In this document: positions 45,455 through 58,404 of the stretch, in pieces
How positions within the stretch are numbered: position 1 is the stretch's first letter
Layout: each line of letters opens with the position of its first letter
Assembly: GCA_000697335.1 (NCBI GenBank)
Contig: JNEM01013732.1
Location: forward strand, 1-64,000
Length of the DNA: 64,000 nt
Source of the DNA: Conidiobolus incongruus B7586
Taxonomy: Eukaryota; Entomophthoromycota; Entomophthoromycetes; Entomophthorales; Conidiobolaceae
Direction of reading: 5' to 3'
Notes under the pieces: model-generated
Told to the model about the DNA's origin: nothing
Databases searched by the model: none
Seen by the model: only the letters and a program-made list of their open reading frames with translations
Program-made: the position numbers and the translations under genes

Positions 45455-48400
45455 TATATTTTTATAATATTCTTGATATTTGAGTAGATGACATTAATTC
45501 ACTAACTGTAACAATTATTCATTAAATGATATATTTATACTCTAGAAATGATATGAAATATAACTTTTCAAACAGTATCAACAATTTCATAGTTCTTTTA
45601 AGCACTGATTCAGAAATATTTACCCTACGAATCAAAAATACTATTTCAAAGACCTCAATCACTTTGATAATTTTGAAATTTGGTATTCTGGAAGATACTC
45701 GATCGGAATTATTTCAAATAAATTTCACAATTCGGGTGATCACTCACTGTTTGAATATTACTACAGTTGATGTATTTCTTGATTAGTTTTTTTTTCATTT
45801 ATGATCCTTGCAACTCTATTACCTAATATCGGATGAATTTAAATTTGTAAATTTTTAATTCATTGGTTCAAACAATGATAATAATTTAGATAGATATTTT
45901 ATCCAATCAAATCTTAACTTAAATTTTGCCCTCTTTTCAATAAATGATAACAATTTTAAATTGTAAAATTTGATCATATCATAAAATTGTCAATATATTA
46001 ATATTTAATAAAATAATTAATATATTTAATCCTTTTAAAGTTCTCTTTAAATATTATTTTTTTAGATCAAATCACTTTGCAAATATAAGGTAAAAATCTT
46101 TGAAATCATAATATTGTGTATATACTATATGAATTTAATTTATATTTAATATTTTATATTAATATGCTTCATATTTAAGTTACCTATGCTTTATTTATAA
46201 TTGACTAAAATTTATAATATAATAATAATAATATTATTTTTTAACTGTCATTTTTTATGAAATTTAAGCTGAACTAGATAAAATAAATATGTAATTGTGA
46301 AGCGTTGAAAAATATGATATTATTAAATTTTTTTGTCAAGAATATTCAGAATATTTGTCCAAGTTTTAATCCTTTAATATAATCAATATAAAATATAATA
46401 GATTAATATTTCTTATTATCAACATTTATCAATTTAAAAATTATAATCAAAAATATCTAGATAATATAGCATTAAAATTTAATATGGCTTATAAAATTTA
46501 ACCTCATATTTGAAGTATTATGATTATTAATTATATTACTAACAAATTTACAAAATTTCAAATATTAGGCTTTTTAATTCTTATAAATATACGAGTATGA
46601 TAAAGCCAGTTTTCTGAAATATATAAACTTTATAGAAAACTGATATTATCAATATATTTAATACAGTATTTTTATTTCAGTATATATACATAAATTATAA
46701 TACCAAAAGGAATATTACATTATTATAAGATACAATGTGTTAAACTATTTTGTGATTTTTTTCTTTAAAATTAATCAATTGCTAATGGAATTATAAATAT
46801 CTTTCATAATATCAATTATTATAATATAGGTCTTAAATCAAATTCTAATATATTAAGAATAAAATTGATTAATTGTGAATTTCTTAACAAAAGATAATAA
46901 AAATATAATTAATATTTTAACAAAATACCATCAATTCTAATTAATAACATGGCGTCTCAAGAACTTTGAATTTATTATGTATATACCAATAATAGTAAAT
47001 CATATTAATGTATATGATTTAAGTTTTATGGAATAAAATACACATTAAATATTTGAATCATAAGCTGTAACATCCCGCAATATTTTGAATACAAAAAAAT
47101 AAGCTTTAATCTTTAAAAATTATTTTTTTTGCCCCATTATATCTGCAAGTTGGATTTCAAAATATTTGACTCAATGTACTACCTTATAGCCGAGACAGTC
47201 TTTTATTAATTTTTTTTAAAATTAATTAACGAGATTTTAATATCGCTCAAAATTATAATGCCACATGTTATTAATAGTAATCTTTGGATTATATGCTAAT
47301 AAATATTTTAGTAAAAGTAACTCAATTACTTGCAATATACACTCATTCTAATTCTATTTCATGTATTGAGCCAAAAACACTAACTGTATTTGTCATATAT
47401 TCATCAATATGGTCCTATTTGGAAAATCGAATTATTCTAAGTAAACTGAATTGAATTAGGCAGAGTAATATAAAAAGTATATTCTAATATGGTAATAATT
47501 AATCTTCTTAGCTTCACTTTATCATTTAAAAGTTGTTTAATTTTATTGAATTGAAACACTCCAAATTTAGTCAAAATCAAGTATAGAGAAATTTAATAAT
47601 ACTATGATTGATTGATCGTTGGATTTGCATTTAACATTCAAAATTCAAAAAATACACTATAAAATAGTGTTATGCTTACATAATAAAACCATATATTGGA
47701 TATTATATCAGACTTAATCGTGTAAACATGTCTCCATTACATTATGATAATATCTGATTTAATAGAATTGATAAATGAAAAACTAATAGTTTCCATATTA
47801 GAATTCTTACACCGCAGATGGTATAGAATACTTTGAAAAAATTTATTCACAATATCCAAATAGACTTTCTGTGACTAATCTTCAGCTGATCTTCTCAATA
47901 TCTCTTTAACTGTCAAATTTCAAAATTGGGTCTATGATTCCATTTTACTATATTTGTAGAATACAATTTGATGATTTTGTAAGCGTTATGAGAGGGAAAT
48001 TATCAAAATTATATTGATTGAATGAGATTCGTTTAGATAGAAATTGTACACAACATGATGATATGAGTTGAAATTGTATACCACCATGTTAGTTTACAAT
48101 AATTAATATAAACACTTTGTTTTAAATAGTATGTTAGGATAGGATGATTGAATTGAACTAAGTCTTATCACTCCGACATTAGGTTAAAATCAATTAAACT
48201 AAACTTTGAGTGACTCCTCAAGCTTAAACAATGGACTTACCACACTCCTTTTCTGCTCAAGTTTCCATTTACCAATAAAAATGATTCGATTCCAAATAAG
48301 TATAAAAGATGGACCAATCCATAAGAAATTGTATTTCAATCTCCTATCCAGTTTTTCTGAATTAATAAACTCTTCATTGTCCTTCTACTCTTTATTTTAT

Positions 48401-48548
48401 TTTTAGAAGGCTCCTTCTCTGAATAGGCTTGTATTATTTTTATTAACTTTTATCCTTCTATTTGATTATTGTCCCCCTTTTGTATATATTTCAATAAATT
48501 ATAACTATCTATCAACATTTACGCAGCAATTACCCAACTATCCTTTCA
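45455..48548. other. Long gene-free region
   Basis: About 3.1 kb of AT-rich sequence. Open frames at 45526-45786 and 48206-48406 are short and lack coding features. A 9-bp inverted repeat (46607-46615 with 46634-46642) is the only ordered structure noticed. The last 120 bases before 48549 are pyrimidine-rich and probably form the promoter and leader of the next gene. Confidence 0.45.
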
Positions 48549-49920
48549 ATGATGACCGAAACAATTAATACAATACTACACACTTTGGAAAATGAATATG
48601 CTAAAATGAATTTGGAGCCTAAATTTAACTATGAAACTAAAGAATCACATGTAACCGATTCCAACGACATTGATCCCGATATTACACTGGATGGTAGTGA
48701 AAATTTATTTCCGCCTTCTTATCAAAGCTCAATGGCTAGAAACCCCCACTCAGACCATCCTAGTATGAACATGATGCTATATGAAAAAGTAATAATTTAT
48801 CGCTTGGTATTATCAATATGCAATTGATTAATATTTTTTAGATGCTCAATTTAGAATGTTTGGTATCCAACATACATGATACTGTTGTAGATAGTGCGTT
48901 ACTTAATAAGGATGTTTCTCAACAACTTAAAGAGTAATCTTATATAATGCAGAATTTACACTTTTACATCTATATTAATATTTTATATTTGTAGAATAAA
49001 TGATACTATGAATAAATTCCAAAAAGAAGCATCAATTCGCTTGAGACAAAAACTTAGTGTAAAACCAGACTGCCAAGTAATACTGAAAAATACATCTATT
49101 TGCAAGGGGTAGTGATTAATATTGCTTAATTTAGACTCTCTTTAACCCCGATGGTTCACAGCCTGCTAAAACACCTACCATCGAAAATGAAGAAGACTGC
49201 TTTCCCGTTGAAGAAGACAGTCAGCGATATGATAGAGTTTGTTCAATGGTCGAAACTCTAATATCAGATGCCAACACGGTATTATCAAATCGTGGTATTC
49301 CTTCTAAAGAACTATTTCAAAAACAATTGGAGAATGACCTCGCTGAACTTGGTCCCTTGATGAAATCAACCGATTCAATTTCTAAAGCCGAGAAAATGAC
49401 TCATCAACACTCAGAACCATCTACTATCTATGCTGAACCTCAACCTGTTGAAGGACCCGAGACCAATGATGATTCACTAGTATTTGAATTTTCTTGCAGT
49501 TTCAAACGTCCTGGCAACTCCACAATTCCTCGCAGTTTGAAAAAGAAGCTTACTTTGCCACTGTTTCGACAAAAATCACCTACTTCTACCAATGACAAAT
49601 CACTATCAGATAGTACCTCGACACAATCTACTGAGACTGCCTTGATTGATCCATCTTTGGTTACATTTTCAAATTTTGGAACTGTTGGATTATTAGTCCT
49701 TCTTGCCTATTGGACTTTCTTGTTTACTCTTGGTACTGTACTCCTGGATTCTTCTCTCTGTGATATGGCTGGACTTCAAGTAATGGAACTTGTTGATGCT
49801 ATTTCTGGTTCTCGCGCTAAACGTGTTGAGCAAAGACGGCTTGCATCTAAGAAGTCGTTCCCTCGTATCGAGTATCAAATCCCCATTGCACCTGTCAGAC
49901 ATCGTAGAAACTCATTTTAA
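48549..49920 (+). CDS. Coiled-coil single-pass membrane protein, unknown function
   Basis: Four exons (48549-48788, 48842-48933, 48995-49076, 49135-49920) join in frame to 399 residues. Each intron has a GTAAT-type donor and a TAG acceptor. Residues 1-80 are hydrophilic. Residues about 81-135 (from NLECLVSNIHDTVV through INDTMNKFQKEASIRLRQKL) read as amphipathic, probably coiled coil. A long Ser/Thr/Pro-rich stretch follows, with a basic KKKLTLPLFRQK. One hydrophobic helix lies at about 321-342 (FGTVGLLVLLAYWTFLFTLG). After it come LLDSSLCDMAGLQVMELVD and a basic tail (SRAKRVEQRRLASKKS, ending RHRRNSF). The basic C-terminus suggests it faces the cytosol or nucleus. I recognise no family. Architecture (soluble coiled coil, disordered linker, one helix near the C-terminus) is seen in nuclear-envelope or organelle tethers, but that is only an analogy. 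Confidence 0.7.
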
Positions 49921-51016
49921 CTTATTATCAACTAACCGATCATAAATATTTAGCTAAGGACTCACAATCATTATTCGCTTTATTCATTAAACATGTACAT
50001 ATTAGCGTGAACTGCTCCAATCGCGCTAGATATATCTAATTCAACCCTAACCCTATTTATTTATGATTTTTAACCAAATTGTCTAAGCGACTTATGTCTT
50101 TGTCAATACATGCGTATATTAAATATTATAACAATGGATTATATATTTGAACTACCTTTGATAAATATTATTATATTATAGCCACATTTAATAAAGAAAT
50201 ATTTATTTGTATTCGGATTATTCAATGTTATTTCCATTCAACTGCTTGAATTAGCTTGCAGGTAAATATTTTAATAATTTCTTTAAATGTCAAAATATTA
50301 TTTAGATTTGATCGCTAGAATCAAAGATTCTATTAGTTGTAAATGACCAAACTAGTAACTTATTAGTAATATAGAGCTTAGACTGAAAAACTCAATCAAA
50401 ATATTTGCCTATCTATCATGTATCATCATCCATTCTTTGAAAAACTTTTATAATTTGAAACAAAATTCCCTTCTAAACCAAAAAAAAATACTGATGTTAA
50501 AAATAATTTAACAACATGTATTGAAATCAAAATGATTTGGTTTGTTTTACTAAATTGAATATAGTTAAATATTTTTAATAGAATTGAATCGATTTAACAT
50601 TGATATCTAATAATTTCTAATGCTTATTATATCATTATATAAATTTTATTGAGTCAGTATTACTTAATATTAATTGAACTTTAATTTGAAATTATCTTCA
50701 ATTAAGTAATAATTTTCAATGTTACTAAGATTGCAAGGATAGTGCATTGACTATTTTTGACATGATTTCATTATTCAACAAAACTATTTGAGTTGATTTA
50801 ATGCTGTCAAAATTATTGAAATTAAATTAGTTAATAGTATAATAATTGCATTCTATACTATTTTATACAAATAACATAATGATATGCATTTTCATTATTA
50901 TAGTTACATTAATATATTTATTTTTATTTGTTAAAGTATGGGTTAATTTGATATGTTTTGTTTTAATGTAATGTACATATTAAACTCAATTTATTAGATT
51001 AATGAAATAACTATGA
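49921..51016. other. Intergenic region between convergent genes
   Basis: About 1.1 kb between the 3' ends of the unknown membrane-protein gene (plus) and the phosducin-like gene (minus). AT-rich, no feature recognised beyond expected 3' UTRs. Confidence 0.5.
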
Positions 51017-52043
51017 TCAATTTGTAGTTCTATCAGAATTTGATAAAATTCCATATCTAAAATAAAGAAAATGATTAATATAAACACAAAAGTAGGATAT
51101 ATTTCACTTACTTGAATAAACAACCTTCGACACTTTCAATATCTAGGTGAGGACTTCCCAACTCGTCTAAAAATTTGACAAAATTATGGATCAAATTACC
51201 CCCTTGATAAATCAGGAGAGTAGGAAGAACAATTTCGTCAAATTTGGTAGATAACAAATGACTTTGAATTCGACAAAATAGTGTATGCTGATATTCAAAG
51301 CATAGTTCATCCAGTATTTCATTTAATTTGTTACATTCTGGTATATGCTATTTATTTGAGTTAATATCTATTATAATCTATGATATTTATATGCACTTAC
51401 TTTTTGATATAAATGAATAATAACATACACTTTAGGTGATTGTTCGTCAATAACTTGAATATAATTATCTTCGTTTAACTCGTAAACCTCATTGAAAACG
51501 GACTGATTAAGCTCATTTTTCCTGATATCTAACTTTTCAACCTTCTGGGTCATTCTCAATTCTTCTAATCTCTTTTGTCTATATTGTTCAAAAAAAGCTT
51601 CATCGTCAGATAAATTATCCTCAAGTTCGTCTAACTCCAAGTTGTTATAACTATTTTCCATCTGATTTAAGGGCTCCAGCTGGTCAGAGCTCACACTATA
51701 ATGACTACTCATCTGATTACCCGTACTGTTGCTCTTTTCCAACTTTTTCAGATATCGATAATCTGAAATAACACCCTTGACACCTGTTTGTCTTCCTGAA
51801 GTTCTCTGATTCAACAAATTAGCCTAGCAATAATGATATTGAATATTATAAAAAAATACATAGCTAATAAATAAATATTACTTGTTCGATAGTTCGCTCT
51901 TCCTGAATTTTAGTATATTTATCAATTTTTTCATCTCCCTCCTCACATTCGATTTCCTCATTATCAGAAGCTAAAGAATCGCTATCTCTCTCATTATCAC
52001 TATTTTCATCAATAAATTGTACAGTATCGGGAGTCTTTAACAT
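51017..52043 (-). CDS. PDCL: Phosducin-like protein (PhLP1 type)
   Basis: Co-chaperone that works with the CCT chaperonin to fold G-beta and assemble G-beta-gamma dimers. Four exons (51882-52043, 51401-51823, 51112-51347, 51017-51056) give 286 residues. The acidic N-terminus is followed by TGVKGVISDYRYLKKLE, matching the phosducin/PhLP1 motif TGPKGVINDWRxFKxLE. Then DDEAFFEQYRQKRLEELR leads into a thioredoxin-like C-terminal domain: YIQVIDEQSPKVYVIIHLYQ, HIPECNKLNEILDELC, CRIQSHLLSTKF, VLPTLLIYQGGNLI and VEGCLFKYGILSNSD. The last splice (GTAAGT donor, TTTAG acceptor) replaces an immediate stop with KYGILSNSDRTTN, recreating the EYGLL-type end of the family, so I prefer the spliced form. It is shorter than animal PhLP1 mainly in the N-terminal region. 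Its client pathway is represented nearby by the G-gamma gene at 60450. Confidence 0.86.
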
Positions 52044-53438
52044 ATTTTGAAATTATTAACAATTAAAAAGAATAACAAAGAACATAATTTTAAAATTTAG
52101 TTTCTTCAGTATTATTTTCTATCTCCTCATTTCGTTTGGTATATCAATTAGGTAATTTATTCCTTAATTTGGTAACTTTAATATTTTTGAATTATTTGAT
52201 AAAAGTTGAATTGTAAATAAATTTCAAATTAAACAAATTTTTTAATAAAAATTAATTTATAAAATATCTTAAATATTTAAAATTGAAATATTTATAAATC
52301 TTGAAGTATTCAATTATTTTTGGAATTATATTATAATATTTTAGAAGCCAATTTTATATAATATTTTGTTCAAATAGGTTAATAACTATGAAAATTAGTG
52401 ATCTTAAAATCTTTGTAAATTTTATTTTGATTCAATTATTTTGGTTATTTTATGTCCAATATGTGTTACCTCATTAAAAAAATTATATAATTAAGTTATT
52501 TAAATAATTGGTTAATTAATTGTAATATATATTGAAATAATAGATTTCAAAATTGAATAAATTATTGCAACTTTGTATAAAACATTCCAATACGTTCAAA
52601 TTCAATAACAATGAAAAAATTAAATCATCTTTTAAATATAGTATTATAATGTTGAAAAATAATTACATTGCTTTAGTTCAATATACATTCTTAGCTATTG
52701 TCAATATATCATATATTAATAAAATTTGAATTTTAAATTTTCTCTTTAAAGTCATATATTAAATTCAGAACATCAATATTATTTAGATTGGAGTTTAAAA
52801 GTTGAAGTTAGATACTAATTTCCAAGTTTTACAATTATTAAGAATGCTATAATATCTAGTTTTATTGCTGTACCTATCAATTATTTACTTATTAATTTTG
52901 TTAATATTACCTTTTTTGAAGTGTTTACTCAAAATTATTATTCATCCTTGAAATATTAATAAATTTTTGAAAATTTTTCAAAATAAGTATATAGAATAGA
53001 ATCAATTAATAGAAGTTGTTTAATAATGTACTATTTGATTCTATATTTAATTTATATAATTATATTAAAAAATTAATTATTATCATCCTATTATCATACA
53101 GTGATATATAAAAACTTATATTGAGCTATACATATAATCTATATAATGTTTTAAAAGTACCAAGAAACTCTGTAATCTTATTTATATTAATCAAAAAACT
53201 GATATATAAAAATAGTTTATATTAGACACATATACTATATATAATATGAATATTTGAATTTATACCGTTTTCAAAAATTCTCAAAGTTTTAATATCACAC
53301 TTGGTTGATAATAATACCCAAATATAGTAATGGACCAATCCCAAAATTATTTTATAAATTATATTACCTCAAGCTCAGTGTGTTAAAATAACTTTTGACT
53401 GGTTGATCTTTATATCAATAATCAATAATTATAATAAA
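52044..53438. other. Intergenic region between divergent genes
   Basis: About 1.4 kb between the phosducin-like gene (minus) and ATP5 (plus). It must include both promoters. Entirely AT-rich, no frame or RNA recognised. Confidence 0.5.
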
Positions 53439-54335
53439 ATGTCCGCCATCACCCGTACTCTTGCCCAATCCGCCCCTAAGGTATTATTTCATCCAATATT
53501 ATGTCACGAAACTAAATTCAACAATGTACATATTTTTAAAATTCAGTATACTGATTCAATTTTTCAATTTCTTAGTTGGCTCGTTCTTATGCTACATCTG
53601 CCCAAAAAGTTCAAGTAATTTCAATCTGTGCTGAATTAAATTTGGAATATTATTGACACGAACTGAATTTAGGTTCCTTTGACTTTGCACGGAATCCACG
53701 GCCGTTACGCCACTGCCTTATACACCGCTGCTGTCAAGAAGAATGCTTTAGATCAAGTTGAAGCTGATTTAAAGAAATTCGCCGAAACCTTGAACAAGGA
53801 TCCCAAGGCTGTTGCTCTCTTGGAAAATCCCACCCTCAAGAAGGAAGCTCGTGCTGCTGTTGTTGAAGCCGTTTTCCAAAAGGCTAAACTCAACCCCCTC
53901 ACCTCCAATCTCTTCGCCGTCTTGGCCGAAAACCGTCGTTTGGACCAAGCTGCTAAGATCGTCGAATCTTACCAAGCTCTTATGTCTGCTCACCGTGGCG
54001 AAGTTGTTGTCAACGTCACCTCCGCCAAGGTACATTAAATGACTCTTAAAATGTCCAATTATTAACATATTTCGTAGTCTTTGGAATCTGATCTCTTGAC
54101 TCAACTCAAGAACAACTTATCCAAGAGCTCCCTCGCCAAGGATGCCAAGTCCGTCGTCATTAAGAACACCGTCAACCCCTCCATCTTGGGTGGTTTGATC
54201 ATTGAAGTTGGTGACAAGACTATCGACTTGTCCGTCGCTAGCAAGGTTATGAAACTCAACAAGCTTTTGACTGGTAATTCTTTTTATCATTTATAATTCT
54301 CTTATTAATAATGGTTTTTCATAGATGCTATCTAA
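53439..54335 (+). CDS. ATP5: Mitochondrial ATP synthase subunit 5 (OSCP)
   Basis: Oligomycin-sensitivity-conferring protein: connects the F1 head to the peripheral stalk of mitochondrial ATP synthase. Five exons (53439-53480, 53576-53614, 53673-54029, 54078-54273, 54325-54335) join in frame to 214 residues; yeast Atp5 has 212. The N-terminus (MSAITRTLAQSAPKLARSYA) is a typical mitochondrial targeting sequence. LTLHGIHGRYATALYTAA is the conserved start of the mature protein, followed by NPLTSNLFAVLAENRRLD and the C-terminal signature ILGGLIIEVGDKTIDLSVAS. The first two exons carry only the presequence and the last exon only the final DAI and stop. Codons are much more C/G-ended than in neighbouring genes, as for RPS28. 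Presence of OSCP implies ordinary respiring mitochondria and excludes hydrogenosome-bearing gut fungi. Confidence 0.96.
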
Positions 54336-55930
54336 TTTCTATCTTTTCAACAATGATAAAATCAATTACATTAAGTTTTTTAAATACTTATTTTTGTCTA
54401 ATTGTATTGATTACTCACACTATTATCTTCAATTATTATTTACTGTTTGGATCATCATTTAATATAATATTTTATCCTTTAGGGTTGTAAATTTTTTGAT
54501 AATGATTTAGATATTTTTGCAGTTATTTAGGCTACAATCTGTGTTTGAAAATTTAAACATGTTGCTCAGTACTTTTAAGCAACAAGTTTAATGATTCAAT
54601 CATCAATGATTACATTTTGATTCATCCTTTAATTTTATCTTTTATTATTATTATTCATATACATCAAATATATTCTAAATCATCTAAAAGTCATTATTTC
54701 ATCAACTATTTTCAATATTTTATATAAAGATTGTACAATACTAACCTTCTAAAATTTGTTTATTGTAATTTATCAAAATAAAAGTCATATTGAAATATTG
54801 AGATTTTTAATTATTTTGTACTTTAATTTTATATTATATCTAGATCTTAAATATGGTTGATATACATCCACGAATGATAAGTTTCTCAATAATATTACTT
54901 ATCAATATTATCTATTATATTCATTTGCTATTTCAAACCACTATTTAGTCAATAATTATTTATAATATTATTTATAATTAACTTGATGACTTTTAAATAA
55001 TTAATCTGCTAAAGAATTTTATATGATATTCAATGATCATATACTAATCCATCCCACAATTGTTAAAACAAGTTGAACACATGCAAATTAATCCAATTCA
55101 AATTATATTACAGTCATATTTAATGATTATTAATAAATAAAATATCTAATATAATAATATATTGCTTAAATACAACCTAAGATTGGATTTTTATAATAGG
55201 AAAAAATTGATTTATGTAAATTCCGAATTTGAGTTTATATTTAACTACATTGATATTATATTTAAAATAAAAAATATATAAAATAATTGAATAATAAAAA
55301 CAAAATAATCAATTTAATCAATATTAATTTTATATACCTTGATAATTTAACCAACTTTTCAAAATTTGTCCTTTTTGGAATTAATTAATATGGCAATATT
55401 ATCTTAGAATTAAAAGAATAAAAAATTTTTTAATTTTTTTTATTAAAAATTAACTTTTAAAAATTTATTATTTAATTTTATTATATATGAATAATGATTA
55501 TCAATAGTTTTATATTTTAATATTAATTAAATTTAATCATAAATTTTATAAAATTATTTTAAATTTCCAAGTAATTTTTAAAAATGATAATATATTTAAA
55601 TCACCTATTTATTAATTAATCAATTATTTAATAGTTAAAAAAATTTTAAATATAATTTATTAAAATTTAAAAAAAATTAATTTTAACTATTATTTTTTAT
55701 ATTATTAATATAACAATAATATATTTAAAGATATTTTTTGATTTTAATCAAAAAATTATTAAAAAACTTTAAAATTATTTATATAAGTATACACTAACCT
55801 GCAAAAATGAGTTATAAAATCAAAAACACCTATATTTTTACTAATAACTTGATTAATATTTAATAAAATAAACCTAAATTAAATAATTAAAATCTATTAT
55901 ATTTATTAGTTATATATATCATTAAATGAT
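54336..55930. other. AT-rich region left of the transposon
   Basis: About 1.6 kb. The first 500 bases are ordinary intergenic DNA after ATP5; from about 55200 the composition becomes extremely A/T. Around 55805-55835 a GAGTTATAAAA word resembles the core of the adjacent transposon ends and may be a third, broken copy. Confidence 0.4.
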
Positions 55931-56010
55931 GATATTTAGTTATTAATTGGCTAAAATATAAACCCTTAAATTTTACCTAAGGTGAGTTATAAATTTACAG
56001 GTTTTTGGTG
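55931..56010 (+). repeat. Left terminal inverted repeat of the Tc1-like element
   Basis: Matches the inverse of 57142-57222 over about 80 bases with gaps and substitutions in the outer half and near-identity in the inner half (core 55977-55996). Confidence 0.65.
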
Positions 56011-57141
56011 ATAAAAAAAAATTAAAACCTAGTGTATCTACCTTTAACTTTTCTAACTTCTTTAAGTTTGTAGGGTATAGAATCAACTAACTTTTTACAT
56101 TAAAAAAAGTTAATCTTGTTCTATACTTCTTAAACATATTTTTAAAGTTGATTTAAATTTTTTATTGGGGGGAAAGCTTTAATAACTTTTTTAACTAATC
56201 TTAAAGGTATTTAATTAGATTAAAGTTAAAAGATTAAAAAAACCACTTTATAACTATTATCTTGTTATTTTTAAGTTATTTGGTAGTAAAAGTTATAGTA
56301 TAGTAAAAAGTATTATCTTACTAGAAAATAACATCAGATTTATTTAACCTATATTATTCAATGGTTTTTTTTAATTCATTGTTTAGAATATTTTAATATA
56401 TTTCAATATTAATTCCCTTATTAATTTTATAAATATACCTTATACCTAAAGATAATATACATCCCTAAATAATAATTAACCTATTATTATACTTTTAAGT
56501 AAAATTAACATAATAGTTATAAAGTAGTTTTGTATCTTTTCTAAAACATCTAGCTTTTTTATTAAATCCATTAAAGTATATTTTTGCTTCATTAGATTAA
56601 ATAACTTTATTTTAATTAGTTTTAATTTAATATTAGTAGCAATATTTAAACTTTTACCTAACTTTATAGTAAGATTTTTTTAGTTGGGGGTGTTTTTTCT
56701 TAAGGTGTAAGTGGTATCTATATTAATATAAAATATATATAATAATATTAGTGTTAACTAATATTCTTATATAGTTTTATAGTTCCTATTATATTTTTAC
56801 AATAGTATTATATTTACTTGTATTAACTAACCTACAAATATACTTTTTATCATATTCATCTATAATTTTAATACACTTAAGTTTAAGTTTAAATGTTTTT
56901 TTATTGTTATTCTTAACAGCTTTAACTATAATAAATTAGCTAACACTAGTAATTCTAATAATATCATAAGTTGATTTATCTTTTTTATAAAGTTAATTAA
57001 TACACAAGTAAATTTTTTTAAAGAGGGATTTAAGTATAATAATACTAATAAAAAAATTTAGTATATCTGTAAAATATTATATAAAATAATAACAAAGAGA
57101 GAAAAAAGATATGGTTATATATTATTAAATATATCCTTTTA

Positions 57142-57222
57142 TCTCAAAAACCCACAAATTTATAACTCACCTTAGTTAAATATTAAAGGTTAATATTTTT
57201 GCTAATAGTTTACTAAATATAT
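57142..57222 (-). repeat. Right terminal inverted repeat of the Tc1-like element
   Basis: Inverse copy of 55931-56010; the perfect core lies at 57156-57175. The outer limit is approximate. Confidence 0.65.
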
Positions 57223-57695
57223 CTAAATATATTTATCTATTATTAAATAATATACTTTAATATATATATTGATTTTATATAATTTATAAGATTTTTAAAA
57301 AGTATAGAAAATATTAATTATAAATTTGCAATAGTTATCAATATGAAATATTATAATCAAAATCTATTTTTGATATAGGTATTGTTTATTATATATTAGT
57401 GATTTTATATTTAAAATAAACTTATATTTATATTCTGATAGAATAATGATTATATTAATATAATATTTAGATAATTATAAATATAATTCAAGAATCTAAT
57501 TTACCTAAATATAGATTTTTAGTGATATATCAATTATGAAAATTAATATCATTATAACAAAAAATCTAATAATTAATTATTAGTTAAAATTCAAAAAAAA
57601 AACTAATATAATTTTTAATTCAAATAATAAGAATATAAAAATTTTTAATCAAAAAATAAATCTTGATAATATTATAAATTTCAATTTAATATTAA
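57223..57695. other. AT-rich spacer between two mobile-element relics
   Basis: About 470 bases of extreme A/T sequence; no gene or repeat recognised. Confidence 0.4.
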
Positions 57696-57936
57696 TATTT
57701 GGATTTAAACTTATTTTATTAAAAGGGATCCTCTAAAAAGATAAAAAGTATTTAATAAAAAAGTTAAAAAGATAAGTAAAAAATAAAAAAAGAGTAAAGT
57801 TAAAATTAATAAAAATAAAGGAGGGGGTTTATTTAAGAGAGTTAAATGGTTTAAATATTTCAAACTTATTAAATAATAGATTAATAAAGTGTACTATTTA
57901 GAATATCATAAATTCTTAAAATAAAAAGTTAAAATA
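57696..57936. repeat. Left copy of the 240-bp direct repeat
   Basis: Shares with 58405-58642 an ordered series of words, including GATAAGTAAAA, AAAAAAAGAGTAAAGTTAAA, TTTATTTAAGA and GGTTTAAATATTTCAAACTT. Confidence 0.7.
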
Positions 57937-58404
57937 CTCCTTTATTACCTTATCTTTTTAAAGCTAAAGTTTTATTTAACTTGAATTAAAAATCTTTTAA
58001 TAAAATAATTAATTAAAAAATAAAAAATATCTTTACATTTATTATATTATTATTAATTTAATAAAATAAATAGGTTATAAGTATTTAAAAATATAATAAT
58101 GAATATATATAAATTATAAATTTAAATAAAAAAGATAAACAAAAGTTAGGTAATATATTAACTTAATAATATATAATAAGATAAATAAACTAGGTTTAAA
58201 AGTATAAGATTCATAACTTAAGCAAAGCTTATAAATTTAGGATTATTACCCATTATGTGAAAATTCTAAAATAGGTAAAATAGTGAAAAAATATAAAAGT
58301 CTTGAAATAAAGATATAAGGTAAGATATTATAAATTAGATGATTATCTTAATTAGATTAACTACTCTCAAGATATCTATAGTAATCCCTAGTAGAATCAT
58401 CACT

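Larger units (their letters stand above)
55931..57222 (-). mobile_element. Decayed Tc1/mariner-like DNA transposon
   Basis: About 1.29 kb bounded by inverted repeats of roughly 80 bases, including a perfect 20-base core (55977-55996 against 57156-57175). Length and repeat size fit Tc1/mariner elements. On the minus strand a relic of a transposase can be followed in pieces with many stops: DEYDKKYICRLVNTSKYNTI followed by a second helix-turn-helix-like segment and, further on, RKNTPN and MKQKYTLMDLIKKLD. The first piece resembles the N-terminal DNA-binding region of Tc1 transposases (ERDxRxIxRLxxxxxxxTxxEI). The interior is extremely A/T, with stops in every frame, so the copy has long been dead. 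No TA target duplication could be defined because the outer boundary is uncertain. Confidence 0.65.

Noticed and set aside
45526-45786. 86-codon frame divergent from the P2X-like gene
   Set aside because: Too short, A/T-driven, no motif; probably promoter DNA.
46607-46642. 9-bp inverted repeat with 18-nt loop
   Set aside because: A stem of this length is common by chance in AT-rich DNA and nothing adjacent supports a function.
51109-51112. Ending the phosducin-like protein at the TAA inside the GTAAGT donor
   Set aside because: Splicing there restores the family-typical KYGIL C-terminus in frame, so the donor reading is preferred.
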